Source of the DNA: Micromonospora violae
Lineage (GTDB): Bacteria > Actinomycetota > Actinomycetes > Mycobacteriales > Micromonosporaceae
Direction: 5' to 3'
Length of the DNA: 64,000 bases
Assembly (NCBI RefSeq): GCF_004217135.1
Contig: NZ_SHKK01000001.1
Coordinates: 3,906,001 to 3,970,000, forward strand
Under the pieces are notes generated by a model. The model did no database searches. It was not told the origin of the DNA and saw only the letters and a program-made list of their open reading frames with translations. Numbering within the stretch: position 1 is the first letter of the stretch; the number at the start of each line of letters is the position of its first letter. Positions 16,591-24,665 of the stretch are shown here, one piece after another. The position numbers were made by a program, and so were the translations under genes.

Positions 16591-17796
16591 TCATGCTCGG
16601 CTCACAGCCGGCATGGCCGCCGTTCCGCGTTGACCGAGCGCGCCGTCGATGAGCAGCCGGGTCCGGTCGAGCACGTCCGGCCACTCGTGGACGTAGGTGT
16701 TGAGCGTGACGGTCGGCGTGCTGTGCCCAAGCGCGAGCTGGACCGTCTTCACCGATGCGCCCGCGTGGATCAGCACCGTCGCGTAGTAGTGCCGCAGTCC
16801 GTGTATCCCCCACCGCGCCGGCAGGCCGACCGCTTCCCGAGCATTCGCCCACGTTCGGGAGAAGGTCGCCGCGTTGACCGGCTCGCCACTGACACCCCGG
16901 AACAGCAGGTGTGCGGCCCGGCGGACCGGCCGACGGCGGTCCGTATCGTCGTCGACTTCGACCGCGCCGCACCTGTCGGCCAGGTGCTGACGCAGTGCCA
17001 CCGACACGACATCGGGTAGCTCGACGGTGCGGGCGCTGGTGCTCGTCTTGACCGGACCGAGGAACGGCTGACGACCCTTGAGCACCTTGAGTTGGCGGCG
17101 GACGCGCACCTCCCGTGCGTCGAAGTCGATGTCGTCCACCTCCAGGCCCAGGATCTCGCCCATGCGCAGGCCGCAACCGGCCGCGAGGTAGACCGTGGCG
17201 GCCAGCCGGGCCGGCAGCAGATGCGCCAGGTCGTGCACCTGCTGCGCCGTGGGAAGGACCCTGCTCCCCCGGCTGATCGGCGGAAGCCGGATGCCCTTGT
17301 CGCACGGGCTGGCCGAGATCAGCCGGTCCCGGACGGCCATGGCGAACATCGAACTGAGGTAGGTGTAGACCACCCGGAGCGTGGTAGGAGCGAGGACCGT
17401 CGACCGGTCCCGTACCCATCCCTGGATGTGGCTCGGGCGGACATCCTTGATCTGCTGCGCGCCCAGCCCCGGCAGCACGTGGAGCCGGACAGCGTGCTCC
17501 ACTCGGACCGTTGTGCTGTCGGTGTGGAGCTGGGCGTCCCGCCACAGCGAGGCGAGGGCCGCGACGGTGATGCGGCCCGCCCGGTCATCGATGTACTGGC
17601 CCCGGCTCAGGTCGGCGCGCACGTTGGCGTCGTGGCGGTCGGCATCCACCTTCCGCTCGAACATCTGCGTACGCGTCTCGCCGAGGTTGTCCGTCCAGCG
17701 GACCCGCCACCGCTTGCCCCGCCCGTGCCGTTTCGACGGCAGCCGCGAGCCGTCAGCCGCCCGCCCGTTCAGGTACCACAGGTCATCGACAGGCAT
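16591..17796 (-). CDS. int: Tyrosine site-specific integrase
   Basis: A 401-residue tyrosine recombinase that inserts and excises the element at the glnA attachment site. Residues 1-70 resemble an arm-binding domain, 75-175 the core-binding SAM-like domain, and 185-385 the catalytic domain. The catalytic residues are visible: Arg211 (GCGLRMGEI), His332-x-x-Arg335 (GIHGLRHYYAT), His358 (LALGHST) and the nucleophile Tyr368 (LNTYVHEW). The start is ATG 17796, 3 bp after the xis stop, so the two are co-translated at the end of the element's long operon. It converges on glnA. Confidence 0.97.
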   Translation of the reverse strand: MPVDDLWYLNGRAADGSRLPSKRHGRGKRWRVRWTDNLGETRTQMFERKVDADRHDANVRADLSRGQYIDDRAGRITVAALASLWRDAQLHTDSTTVRVEHAVRLHVLPGLGAQQIKDVRPSHIQGWVRDRSTVLAPTTLRVVYTYLSSMFAMAVRDRLISASPCDKGIRLPPISRGSRVLPTAQQVHDLAHLLPARLAATVYLAAGCGLRMGEILGLEVDDIDFDAREVRVRRQLKVLKGRQPFLGPVKTSTSARTVELPDVVSVALRQHLADRCGAVEVDDDTDRRRPVRRAAHLLFRGVSGEPVNAATFSRTWANAREAVGLPARWGIHGLRHYYATVLIHAGASVKTVQLALGHSTPTVTLNTYVHEWPDVLDRTRLLIDGALGQRGTAAMPAVSRA

Positions 17797-17799
17797 GTC

Positions 17800-17997
17800 C
17801 TACGCCGCCTGCTCCGCGACCCAGGACCGCACGTCCTGCGGGTCGTACCTCAGGTGCCGTCCGACCTTGGCCGCCGGTGGCCCGAAACGGCGATGCCGCC
17901 ACTGGTACAGCGTGCCGACGGGAACGCCAAGGAAGGCCGAGACATCCTCCACCGTCCACAGCCGGTCGACAGCGCTTGGCTGCCTCTGTGTGCTCAT
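17800..17997 (-). CDS. xis: Excisionase (MerR-like HTH)
   Basis: A 65-residue DNA-binding protein with a winged-helix HTH (LWTVEDVSAFLGVPVGTLYQWR) typical of AICE and phage excisionases, which bend DNA at att sites to favour excision by Int. The ATG at 17997 is chosen because GGAG lies about 8 nt upstream; an in-frame ATG at 18012 is the alternative. It lies directly upstream of int and 82 bp downstream of rep. Confidence 0.9.
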   Translation of the reverse strand: MSTQRQPSAVDRLWTVEDVSAFLGVPVGTLYQWRHRRFGPPAAKVGRHLRYDPQDVRSWVAEQAA

Positions 17998-18079
17998 CGG
18001 TCCGTGCTCCATTCCACGAGTGCGACGGCCGACGGTCGGCCGATTCGGTGTCAAGGTGGGCTTGACGCTGGATCGCGCG

Positions 18080-19648
18080 TCAGGCGACGAGGGTCTGTAG
18101 GTACTCGCGTGCCGCGTCCTGGTGCTCTCGGGCCATTGCGGCGGAGGCGTTGGCGAGCATCGCGTCAGCGGTGGTGTGCCAGCCGGCGCCCACGAATTGC
18201 AGGAAGTTGACCACCAGCGTCGTCGGCTCGGTGCCGGCCGCGGCTTGCTGTGGTCCGCTGCTCTGGGCACGGCGGAACACGATGCGTTGGTTGCGCAGTA
18301 GGGCGAAGGTGATCGAGTAGCGGCGGGACTTAGTGAGGAAGTGGCCGCCGAAGCCGAGCATGTGCGCCCAGCGGCGCAGCCGCCGCCAGTCGCGCGGCGT
18401 GCCGAGCATCCAGCACGCGTCGACCAGGCGTTCGGTGTGGGTGCCTACCGGGTCGGCGTAGATGTCGATGGTGTCGCCGGTGAGCCGGTTGGAGGCGTGG
18501 CCGGTCACCTCGGTTGACTTGGTCGCGTACTTGGCCAGGTACGCGGCCACCTGGGCGTCGGTCACCTCACCCCGCCCGGCCACGGTGATCACCTTGGTCA
18601 GCACCTGCTCGCCCCAGGCGATCGGCCAGCCGCCGGGGTGGGCGGGGTGATCGGCGGTGGTGAAGCCGACGGTGGCGGCGGCGTGGTCGACGGCGGCCAC
18701 CAGATCGGCCGCGTCGAGCTGCGGCGGGGCCGGCACGATGGCGTCCGGGTCGCCCGCGTCGCGGCCGTCGAGGCGGATGATGGCGTGGAAGTGCACGACG
18801 CCGCGTCGTTGCATCTCGGCGGCCTTGCCGAACGACAGCCGCACCGGGGAAACCCACCGGGTCTTACCGGTACGCGGTGAGGTCACGGGGATGTCGGGGA
18901 TGCCGCGTGCGGTGGCCAGCCGGTGCATGTAGCGGTTGATCGCGATGGTGGTGCGCCGCCACAGCTCCCCGGCGGACAAGTTCCAGACCGCTTGGGCGTC
19001 GTGGTCGTAGCAGTCCAGGCACAGCGGCGTGCCCAACCGGGCGTCCGTCTCCTCGTGGCGGGCGAAGCAGACCAGCCGCACCCCGTGCACGCACACGGTC
19101 GACTCCCGGCGGGCGTGGCACGGCTCGGGCCGGCAGTCGCACGAGCTGCGGCGGGTGCAGGTGTGCCGCTTGACGTAGCGGGTGTGCACCTCGCCGAAGG
19201 ACGGGGCGGTGAAGGTGGGGAACACCGCCGGGTGGTGGGCGACCTGCTCCGGTACGCCCTTGCCGCCGACGAGGCCGGCGCGCACGACCTGGTAGGCGTC
19301 GCGTTGGTAGAGCTTGGAGCAGGTCGGGCAGACGGCGGCGCGGCGGTTGCCGCACGGCTTGTAGATGACGCCGTCGGGCATGTCGGCCGTTGACCGCTCT
19401 GACAGGAGGCGGCCTGTGGCGGCCTCGACGGTGGCCATGGTGCCGACCAGGCGGATCGGGCGGGTGCAGCCGGCGGCCGGGCGGACGTGGCGCAGCCATT
19501 CGGCGAGGTCGGGTTGGGTGAGCCGGGCGGCGGCTTGGAGCCGGATGTCGGAGGAGGTGGCGTACCAGGGTGGGGCGGTCGGCTCGGCGCACGGGGCCGT
19601 ACCCGAAGCGGAAGCTTCGGGTACGACGGTCAGCGTCGAGACGGTCAA
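18080..19648 (-). CDS. repSA: RepSA-family replication initiator
   Basis: A 522-residue rolling-circle-type initiator like pSAM2 RepSA, needed to replicate the excised element. The N-terminal third has paired cysteine motifs (CGNRRAAVCPTC, CTRRSSCDC, CLDCYDH) that probably bind zinc. The HUH-type motif VVHFHAIIRLDG lies mid-protein. The segment AAYLAKYATKSTE carries the candidate nicking tyrosine. The start codon overlaps the stop of the DUF2637 gene by ATGA (19645-19648), showing translational coupling. The tail (about residues 460-522) is less conserved-looking. Confidence 0.9.
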   Translation of the reverse strand: MTVSTLTVVPEASASGTAPCAEPTAPPWYATSSDIRLQAAARLTQPDLAEWLRHVRPAAGCTRPIRLVGTMATVEAATGRLLSERSTADMPDGVIYKPCGNRRAAVCPTCSKLYQRDAYQVVRAGLVGGKGVPEQVAHHPAVFPTFTAPSFGEVHTRYVKRHTCTRRSSCDCRPEPCHARRESTVCVHGVRLVCFARHEETDARLGTPLCLDCYDHDAQAVWNLSAGELWRRTTIAINRYMHRLATARGIPDIPVTSPRTGKTRWVSPVRLSFGKAAEMQRRGVVHFHAIIRLDGRDAGDPDAIVPAPPQLDAADLVAAVDHAAATVGFTTADHPAHPGGWPIAWGEQVLTKVITVAGRGEVTDAQVAAYLAKYATKSTEVTGHASNRLTGDTIDIYADPVGTHTERLVDACWMLGTPRDWRRLRRWAHMLGFGGHFLTKSRRYSITFALLRNQRIVFRRAQSSGPQQAAAGTEPTTLVVNFLQFVGAGWHTTADAMLANASAAMAREHQDAAREYLQTLVA

Positions 19649-20703
19649 CGGGTCGCCTTCACGGGGCGTCCGTTGGCGGGCTGGACGGGTCGGTTGCTGG
19701 TGTTGGGGTCGAGGTCCAGGACCGCGAGGGCTTGCGTGGCCTCATCCGAGGTCACCTTGAGGCGGACGGCCAGTTGGCCCGGGGTGATCGGCGTGCCGTG
19801 CTCGGTGCGGTACTGCTTCGCGACGCGGGTCGCTCGGGCGAGCAGGTCCGGGGCCACGATCGGCGGCGGAAGTTGGGCAGCGTCAGACGCGGTGACAGGA
19901 GTGTCGGTGGTGGACGGTGCCAACGTCGGTGCCGGGGTGGCATCGGGCTTGCTCGGACGGGGACGGGCGGGGCGGGCAGTCGCATCGGGCCGGGGCGTCG
20001 CCGGTTCCGGGGCCGGGGCCGGTCGCGGTGCGGTGACCCGGGTGGCGACCTGGGCCGGCGTCGGGATCTCGTGCTGAGCCGGCGTCGGTGCCGGTTCGGC
20101 GGGTTCGATAGCGGGAACGATGGGCAGCTCGGGCCGGACCGGCGTCAGTGCCGGGACGGCGGGAACGGTGACGGTTGAGGTGGGCGTCTCGGCGGGTGCC
20201 GGGGACGTTGGTGCGATGCCAGTGGCAGCGGTCAGGGTTCGGCCGCTTTCCCGGCGGATCAGGGCGCGCATGTGCACGGCCAGGCCGGCGACGGCCGGCG
20301 GCAGTGCGCCGACGATCGCGGCCATCGCCACGCGCCAGGTTTCGTTCGTGTTGGCGTTGGTTTGCAGCAGGTGGTACGCCGATTGGGCGGCGATGCCGAT
20401 GCCGGCAGCACCGTAGGTGTTCTTCTTGGCGAACGCGGCGACCCGTGCGGGCACGGGAGCCATCCACAGCACCAGGGCGACGACCACGTAGCCGTCGACC
20501 GCGATGGGCATCAGCCAGGCCAGGGCGAGGCTGACCGAGGTGCCGGGGACTGTGATGCGGGCGGTGAAGCCGGCGAGTTCGGCAAGCGCGATCCAGGTGG
20601 AGGCGGACAGGCCGAACGACGCGGCCAGCACCGCCCACGAGGCGATCGACGCCAACCGGGGCTCACCGGCCGCCGGTCGAAGGTTGGTCGGGTTGGTGGT
20701 CAT
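19645..20703 (-). CDS. DUF2637 membrane protein (Spd-type)
   Basis: A 352-residue protein. Residues 20-150 hold four hydrophobic helices of the DUF2637 domain (AWLMPIAVDGYVVVALVLW is characteristic). Then comes a Pro/Ala/Thr-rich linker, and at the end a basic region with a possible HTH (PITPGQLAVRLKVTSDEA). In AICEs and conjugative actinomycete plasmids such proteins (Spd, spread) help the DNA move from septum to septum in the recipient mycelium. It overlaps both neighbours by 4 bp, so it belongs to the same operon as rep and the HTH gene upstream. Confidence 0.85.
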   Translation of the reverse strand: MTTNPTNLRPAAGEPRLASIASWAVLAASFGLSASTWIALAELAGFTARITVPGTSVSLALAWLMPIAVDGYVVVALVLWMAPVPARVAAFAKKNTYGAAGIGIAAQSAYHLLQTNANTNETWRVAMAAIVGALPPAVAGLAVHMRALIRRESGRTLTAATGIAPTSPAPAETPTSTVTVPAVPALTPVRPELPIVPAIEPAEPAPTPAQHEIPTPAQVATRVTAPRPAPAPEPATPRPDATARPARPRPSKPDATPAPTLAPSTTDTPVTASDAAQLPPPIVAPDLLARATRVAKQYRTEHGTPITPGQLAVRLKVTSDEATQALAVLDLDPNTSNRPVQPANGRPVKATR

Positions 20704-21380
20704 GCCGTGGCCCTCCCGTTAGTGAGGCCGAACAAGGTCGGTTCCTCGGCGGGAGGCAGCGGCGTGGGTTGGGCCGCCCTGCGGGTGGCCGTCCGGTTGG
20801 TCCGGGCGGTCTTGAGGTTGTGCAGGTCGGCGAGCTGGTCAGGCGTCAGCACGTTGAGCGCCTGCGTGTCCTCGCCGCGCCGCCGGTACAGCAGCGGGCG
20901 AACCGTGGCGTTGGTCGGGCAGTCCGTCACCCCGTCGGGGTAGCGGAAGCCGCAGCCCGGACACAGTGATCGTGCCGGGCTACCGGGGTGGTGATCGGCG
21001 AACACCTGGGCGAGGGTCGCCACCGTGACGCCGAGGCCGGCGCGGATGAGCCGCTCGTCCAGGGCGATCCGGTCGGCGCGGTCGCCGTAGCGCATCTGCA
21101 CCGCCTGCCGGGACACGCCCAGCCGGTCGGCGATCTCCGCCCAGGAGTACCGGTACGGAGGCTGACGCAGGCCGGTGACAGCGAGCCGGGTCATGGCGTC
21201 CACGTCGGTGGACAGCACCGCGAGCGACCGCAGTGCCTCGATGTCGCCGGCAGCGACCCGACGGGCGTACGCCCGCAGGATGCGCCGTACGAACGCGTCG
21301 AACTCGGTGGTTTCCACCGACCGCTTGGCGCGCGTGGTGCGGGTGCGCGTCAAGCCGGGCTTGACGGTGTTCTTGTTCAT
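20700..21380 (-). CDS. AICE accessory protein with HTH and zinc-like motif
   Basis: A 226-residue protein. It has a sigma-like HTH (YSWAEIADRLGVSRQAVQMRYGD, about residues 79-101) followed by a CPGCGFRYPDGVTDCP cysteine motif that may bind zinc. Proteins of this layout are common between spd and tra genes of actinomycete integrative elements and could control copy number or transfer genes. The gene overlaps its neighbours on both sides by 4 bp (20700-20703 and 21377-21380). No specific family name was recognised. Confidence 0.7.
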   Translation of the reverse strand: MNKNTVKPGLTRTRTTRAKRSVETTEFDAFVRRILRAYARRVAAGDIEALRSLAVLSTDVDAMTRLAVTGLRQPPYRYSWAEIADRLGVSRQAVQMRYGDRADRIALDERLIRAGLGVTVATLAQVFADHHPGSPARSLCPGCGFRYPDGVTDCPTNATVRPLLYRRRGEDTQALNVLTPDQLADLHNLKTARTNRTATRRAAQPTPLPPAEEPTLFGLTNGRATA

Positions 21381-21793
21381 GCCGCACCACCGTTGGTGCG
21401 GTCCCAGGCGTCGGCAGCCGCGTTGAGAACGGCGATGACAGCGTCGGCGGTCTGGCCCTTGGCGTCGTTGAAGTCGTAGGCGTTGTCGAGCCCGTCGTGG
21501 TACTGGCCGTTGGAGAACCGGCAGGCCAAGTACCAGTCCAGGTAGGTCAACGCCGCCTCGAAATCGGCGAACTCCGGGGCGTCGAACATCTGCGCCGGGG
21601 CGTCGACAGGTCCGCCGTAGCAGACCATGCCGACCGCGCCGACCGTGCAGGCCGGGGGCGTGAACGACCCCGACGTGGCGTCGTAGTAGGCGCCCTGCGT
21701 CCAGCCGTGGCGGGACAGGTACAGGGCGGCGTCCCGCAGCGTGCGGGCCGGGGTGGTCACCTGCTCGGCGACCGTGTTTTGGGTAGCGTGCAT
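21377..21793 (-). CDS. DUF6197-like protein
   Basis: A 138-residue protein with AALYLSRHGWTQGAYYD near the start, a Cys/Gly-rich middle (CTVGAVGMVCYGG), and a C-terminal helical part ending in NAAADAWDRTNG. This pattern fits the DUF6197 family, which is frequent in actinomycete mobile elements and has no known function. The ATG at 21793 has an AGAGGAG ribosome site. It is part of the transfer/replication operon. Confidence 0.7.
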   Translation of the reverse strand: MHATQNTVAEQVTTPARTLRDAALYLSRHGWTQGAYYDATSGSFTPPACTVGAVGMVCYGGPVDAPAQMFDAPEFADFEAALTYLDWYLACRFSNGQYHDGLDNAYDFNDAKGQTADAVIAVLNAAADAWDRTNGGAA

Positions 21794-21884
21794 CGCGGCA
21801 GCTCCTCTCTGGGCTGTTGATGGGGCGGGTCGGCGGCGTCCGGGGTGCTTTCCTAGGGCTGATCCCGGTGCTGCCGGCCCGTTC

Positions 21885-22217
21885 TTATGGCGTTCGGCGC
21901 TGAGGGCGGACCATCCGCCGCAGGGCCGCGTCGAACTCGGTGACGATCCGCATCAGGTGCGCCCGGGCGTTCGTGTCGCCCGGTGCGAGGCTGACGCGGG
22001 TGCGGATCTCGGCGTGCTGACGGCCGTCGGCGGCCAGCACCCGGGTCAGAACCACCACACCGCGACCGGGAACCCGCAGGGTCACCGGCTGTGCCCGGTG
22101 CTCGCCCAGGCCGCAGGCGTGCCCTCGGGCGCACCAGTCCGGGTGCAACAGGCGGTCATCGGTAGCGGTCGGCCAGGTTGGCGACGTGGCTGACCGGGGT
22201 CGGATACGGATACTCAT
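21885..22217 (-). CDS. DUF6907-like small protein
   Basis: A 110-residue protein with a cysteine/histidine segment (HPDWCARGHACGLGEHRAQP), then beta-strand-like sequence and a C-terminal helix (LMRIVTEFDAALRRM). The HPDWC...H pattern resembles DUF6907, a small family of actinomycete elements with unknown role. The start overlaps the FtsK-like gene stop by ATGA (22214-22217), so the two are translationally coupled. Confidence 0.65.
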   Translation of the reverse strand: MSIRIRPRSATSPTWPTATDDRLLHPDWCARGHACGLGEHRAQPVTLRVPGRGVVVLTRVLAADGRQHAEIRTRVSLAPGDTNARAHLMRIVTEFDAALRRMVRPQRRTP

Positions 22218-23050
22218 GCCGCACGCTCCCCACGGTTGGCCCGCATGCGGGCGGCGTGGATGGCGATGCGAGCGCAGGCCGCGTCATCGAGGTACGCGGC
22301 TTTGATCAGTTGCGGGGTGCCGCCCTCGGCGATGAGCAAGCCCACCCCGGGGTTGGTCGGGCTGATCGTGTTCGACGACCAGCCACGGTCCGCCCATCCG
22401 TGCCCCAGGACGATGTCCGAGGACACGTTGGTGGTGCACCGGAACGCGCACCGCCAGGCGAACAGGTCCCGCAGGCTCGTCGGGATGATGTCGGACGAGG
22501 GGCGTTGCGTCGCCGCCACGACGATGATGCCGACAGCCCTACCTCGGGCTACCAGGTCCCGCAGCAGACCCGCGAAGTCCTCCCGGGTCTTCTTGTCCCC
22601 GACGGTGGCCGAGAAGTAGGCGATCTCATCAAGGGCGACGAGGATCGGGCTGAACACGTCATCGCGTTGGGTCTTCCGGCGGCCCGCCACTTCCAGGTAG
22701 GCGTACCGGTTGTCCATCACAATCTGCATCCGTCGCAGCGTGGCCAGGGCATGCGTGATGTCCGGGCCGACGAACACGTCGGCGCAGCTCTTCCACTGAC
22801 CCAACTCGACCTGCTTGCCATCGAGCAGGCACAGCCGGCAGTCGGGCGAGAGAGCGGCGTGAGCCACGATCAGGTTGAGCAGGGTCGACTTACCGCCGCC
22901 CGGTTCCCCGCCGATCAACAGGTTGCGGTAGATCAGCGGGACCCGCACCGGGTGGCCGAACTCGTCCACCCCGACATGCACCGGGTCGAAGATCGACACG
23001 GGCTCGGCGGGCATGCCACCCGGTACGGCGGAGGCGGTCAGCGTCGACAT
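22214..23050 (-). CDS. traB: FtsK/SpoIIIE-type DNA translocase module (TraB-like)
   Basis: A 278-residue ATPase with Walker A GGEPGGGKST (about residues 47-56) and Walker B ILVALDEIAYF (near 136-146). The region AATQRPSSDIIPTSLRD is typical of FtsK/SpoIIIE motors. In actinomycete conjugation the TraB hexamer pumps double-stranded DNA between cells. This protein is only the motor part: it has no membrane segments, which are supplied by a separate gene at 23596. GGAGGT lies 6 nt before ATG 23050, and ssb ends 13 bp upstream. No C-terminal winged-helix (gamma-like) domain was recognised with certainty. Confidence 0.88.
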   Translation of the reverse strand: MSTLTASAVPGGMPAEPVSIFDPVHVGVDEFGHPVRVPLIYRNLLIGGEPGGGKSTLLNLIVAHAALSPDCRLCLLDGKQVELGQWKSCADVFVGPDITHALATLRRMQIVMDNRYAYLEVAGRRKTQRDDVFSPILVALDEIAYFSATVGDKKTREDFAGLLRDLVARGRAVGIIVVAATQRPSSDIIPTSLRDLFAWRCAFRCTTNVSSDIVLGHGWADRGWSSNTISPTNPGVGLLIAEGGTPQLIKAAYLDDAACARIAIHAARMRANRGERAA

Positions 23051-23063
23051 CAGCGACCTCCGC

Positions 23064-23510
23064 TCAGGCCGCCGACGCCGGTGCGGCGGTCGACCACGGG
23101 TCGTCCGCCGGCGTCTCCGGAGTGAACCCGTCCCCGTTGCGGGTGCGGGTCATCTTCTTCACCGACGCGGTGGCGAACCGCAGCGACGGGCCGACCTCGT
23201 CGACGTCCAGGCCGTACGCAGAGCGCTTCTCGCCCTCCTCGTTCTCCCACCGCGACAGCCGCAGCCGACCGGCCACCACCACGCGGGTGCCCTTGGCCAG
23301 GGACTCGGCGATGTGCTCGGCCAGGTCCCGCCACGCGGTGCAGGTCAGGAACAACGGGTCACCATCGCGGTACTCACCCGAGGCCCGGTCGAACACCCGA
23401 GGCGTGGACGCCACGGTGAACTTCACCAGCGCCACCCCGGCCGGGGTGAACCGCAGTTCCGGGTCGGCGGTCAGGTTGCCGACCACCGTCACGGTCGTGT
23501 CGTTTGCCAT
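23064..23510 (-). CDS. ssb: Single-stranded DNA-binding protein
   Basis: A 148-residue OB-fold SSB (TTVTVVGNLTADPELRFTP, then FLTCTAWRDLAEHIAESL). It binds ssDNA, here probably during rolling-circle replication of the excised element. The C-terminal tail lacks the usual acidic DDDIPF tip and ends in Ala-rich sequence, so contacts with host replication proteins may differ. ATG 23510 follows AAGGAG. It sits between the two halves of the transfer machinery, suggesting co-expression with transfer and replication. Confidence 0.92.
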   Translation of the reverse strand: MANDTTVTVVGNLTADPELRFTPAGVALVKFTVASTPRVFDRASGEYRDGDPLFLTCTAWRDLAEHIAESLAKGTRVVVAGRLRLSRWENEEGEKRSAYGLDVDEVGPSLRFATASVKKMTRTRNGDGFTPETPADDPWSTAAPASAA

Positions 23511-23595
23511 TGCGATCTCCTTCGAGATTGTTGGAGGTGAACCGCCCTGTTGGCGGTCACCGCACACACCCCGGTCAGGGCGTGTGAGTCTTGGT

Positions 23596-24444
23596 TCAGC
23601 GGCGCGGGTTGCGCTGCTCCGGTGCCGGCTCCGGCACGTCGAGCAGGTCCAGGCCCAGCGGCGGCATAGCCGGTGACACCGGGGCGTCCTCGTCGCGCAT
23701 CCACGCCACCCAGGCCGACAGCGGCGACGCCACCAGGCCGGTCAGCGGGTCACGACGGGTGATGTCCACCCGCACCAATGCGGCATGCCGGGCCGACGCG
23801 CGGACCATCCGCGCCTCCCCCGCCCAGCAGGCCACCGCGAGCTTGTCCGCCTTGCCGTCCAGATCCGTCAGGTCCAGGCCCGGCCGCAGCCACACCCACA
23901 CCCGCTCACCGGCCGGCGTCGGCCGCGCCCACAAGATCAGCGGCAACCGACCCGGGTGCAGCCGCGACGCAGAGCGGATGAACTCCGCGAAGCACAGCCG
24001 CAGCCGGTGCCGCACCACCACGCACCACACCCACGCCGACACCCGCCGACGGACCCGGCCGACGCCGAAAACCACGCCCAGCACCAGGACCAGGAGCACC
24101 AGCGGCACCGCCGGATGCGTCGCCCGAGACAGGTACGCCATGCCCACGAACACCGTGACCGCAGCGACTATCTCCAACGCCCACCACCACAGCACCCGCA
24201 GCGCCGGCCACACCCGGACCACGCACGCGACCACCAGGCCGCACACGCCGCCGGACAACAAACCGACCACCACCGCGAGCACCAGCGGCAGTGCCACCGA
24301 CGCGGTAGCGGCCACCACCAGAGCGACCGACGCCGCCACGACGAGGAACGCCACCCGAGCCTTCTGCGCGTACGACCGCGACACCGGCGTCTCCACCAGC
24401 GTCACCGCGCCCACCGGGCGCTCCCCGAACATCCTTCCGGCCAT
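23596..24444 (-). CDS. Membrane module of AICE transfer machinery (putative)
   Basis: A 282-residue protein with four hydrophobic helices in two pairs (about residues 28-76 and 84-128) followed by a soluble basic domain of 150 residues (RPTPAGERVWVWLRPGLDLTDL). First gene of the element's main operon, it resembles the N-terminal, membrane-anchoring part of TraB/FtsK-type proteins; the ATPase is encoded separately at 22214. I infer that the two proteins act together at the septum. The start ATG 24444 has GGGGAG upstream. Low direct similarity to named families, so the assignment rests on position and layout. Confidence 0.6.
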   Translation of the reverse strand: MAGRMFGERPVGAVTLVETPVSRSYAQKARVAFLVVAASVALVVAATASVALPLVLAVVVGLLSGGVCGLVVACVVRVWPALRVLWWWALEIVAAVTVFVGMAYLSRATHPAVPLVLLVLVLGVVFGVGRVRRRVSAWVWCVVVRHRLRLCFAEFIRSASRLHPGRLPLILWARPTPAGERVWVWLRPGLDLTDLDGKADKLAVACWAGEARMVRASARHAALVRVDITRRDPLTGLVASPLSAWVAWMRDEDAPVSPAMPPLGLDLLDVPEPAPEQRNPRR

Positions 24445-24469
24445 GCTTCGACTCCCCTCGGTGGTCCGA

Positions 24470-24490
24470 ATTACTAACCGAGTTAGTAAT
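24470..24490. promoter_or_regulatory. Operator palindrome at the AICE operon promoter
   Basis: Perfect 9-bp arms ATTACTAAC and GTTAGTAAT are separated by CGA, in an AT-rich island 26 bp before the first gene of the minus-strand operon. The form (ACTAAC/GTTAGT) is like operators of GntR/HutC-type repressors of transfer genes. No GntR gene was found in the element. Confidence 0.7.
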
Positions 24491-24653
24491 CTGGACGCTA
24501 CGACACCGCGCCGTTGATCGCCAGCCCAGCGGGCAAGTGATCTTCGAGCAACGGAACTTGCAGATATGACGATCGCTCAGCTACTCAGCCAACGACAGGT
24601 GTCACTGCGGGGTCAGGCCGCTGTCCCCTTCCCTGTCACCCCCCTAGCGGGGC

Positions 24654-24659
24654 CATACT
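24654..24659 (+). promoter_or_regulatory. -10 box of XRE regulator (leaderless)
   Basis: CATACT ends 6 nt before ATG 24666. Confidence 0.45.
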
Positions 24660-24665
24660 GGGCTC

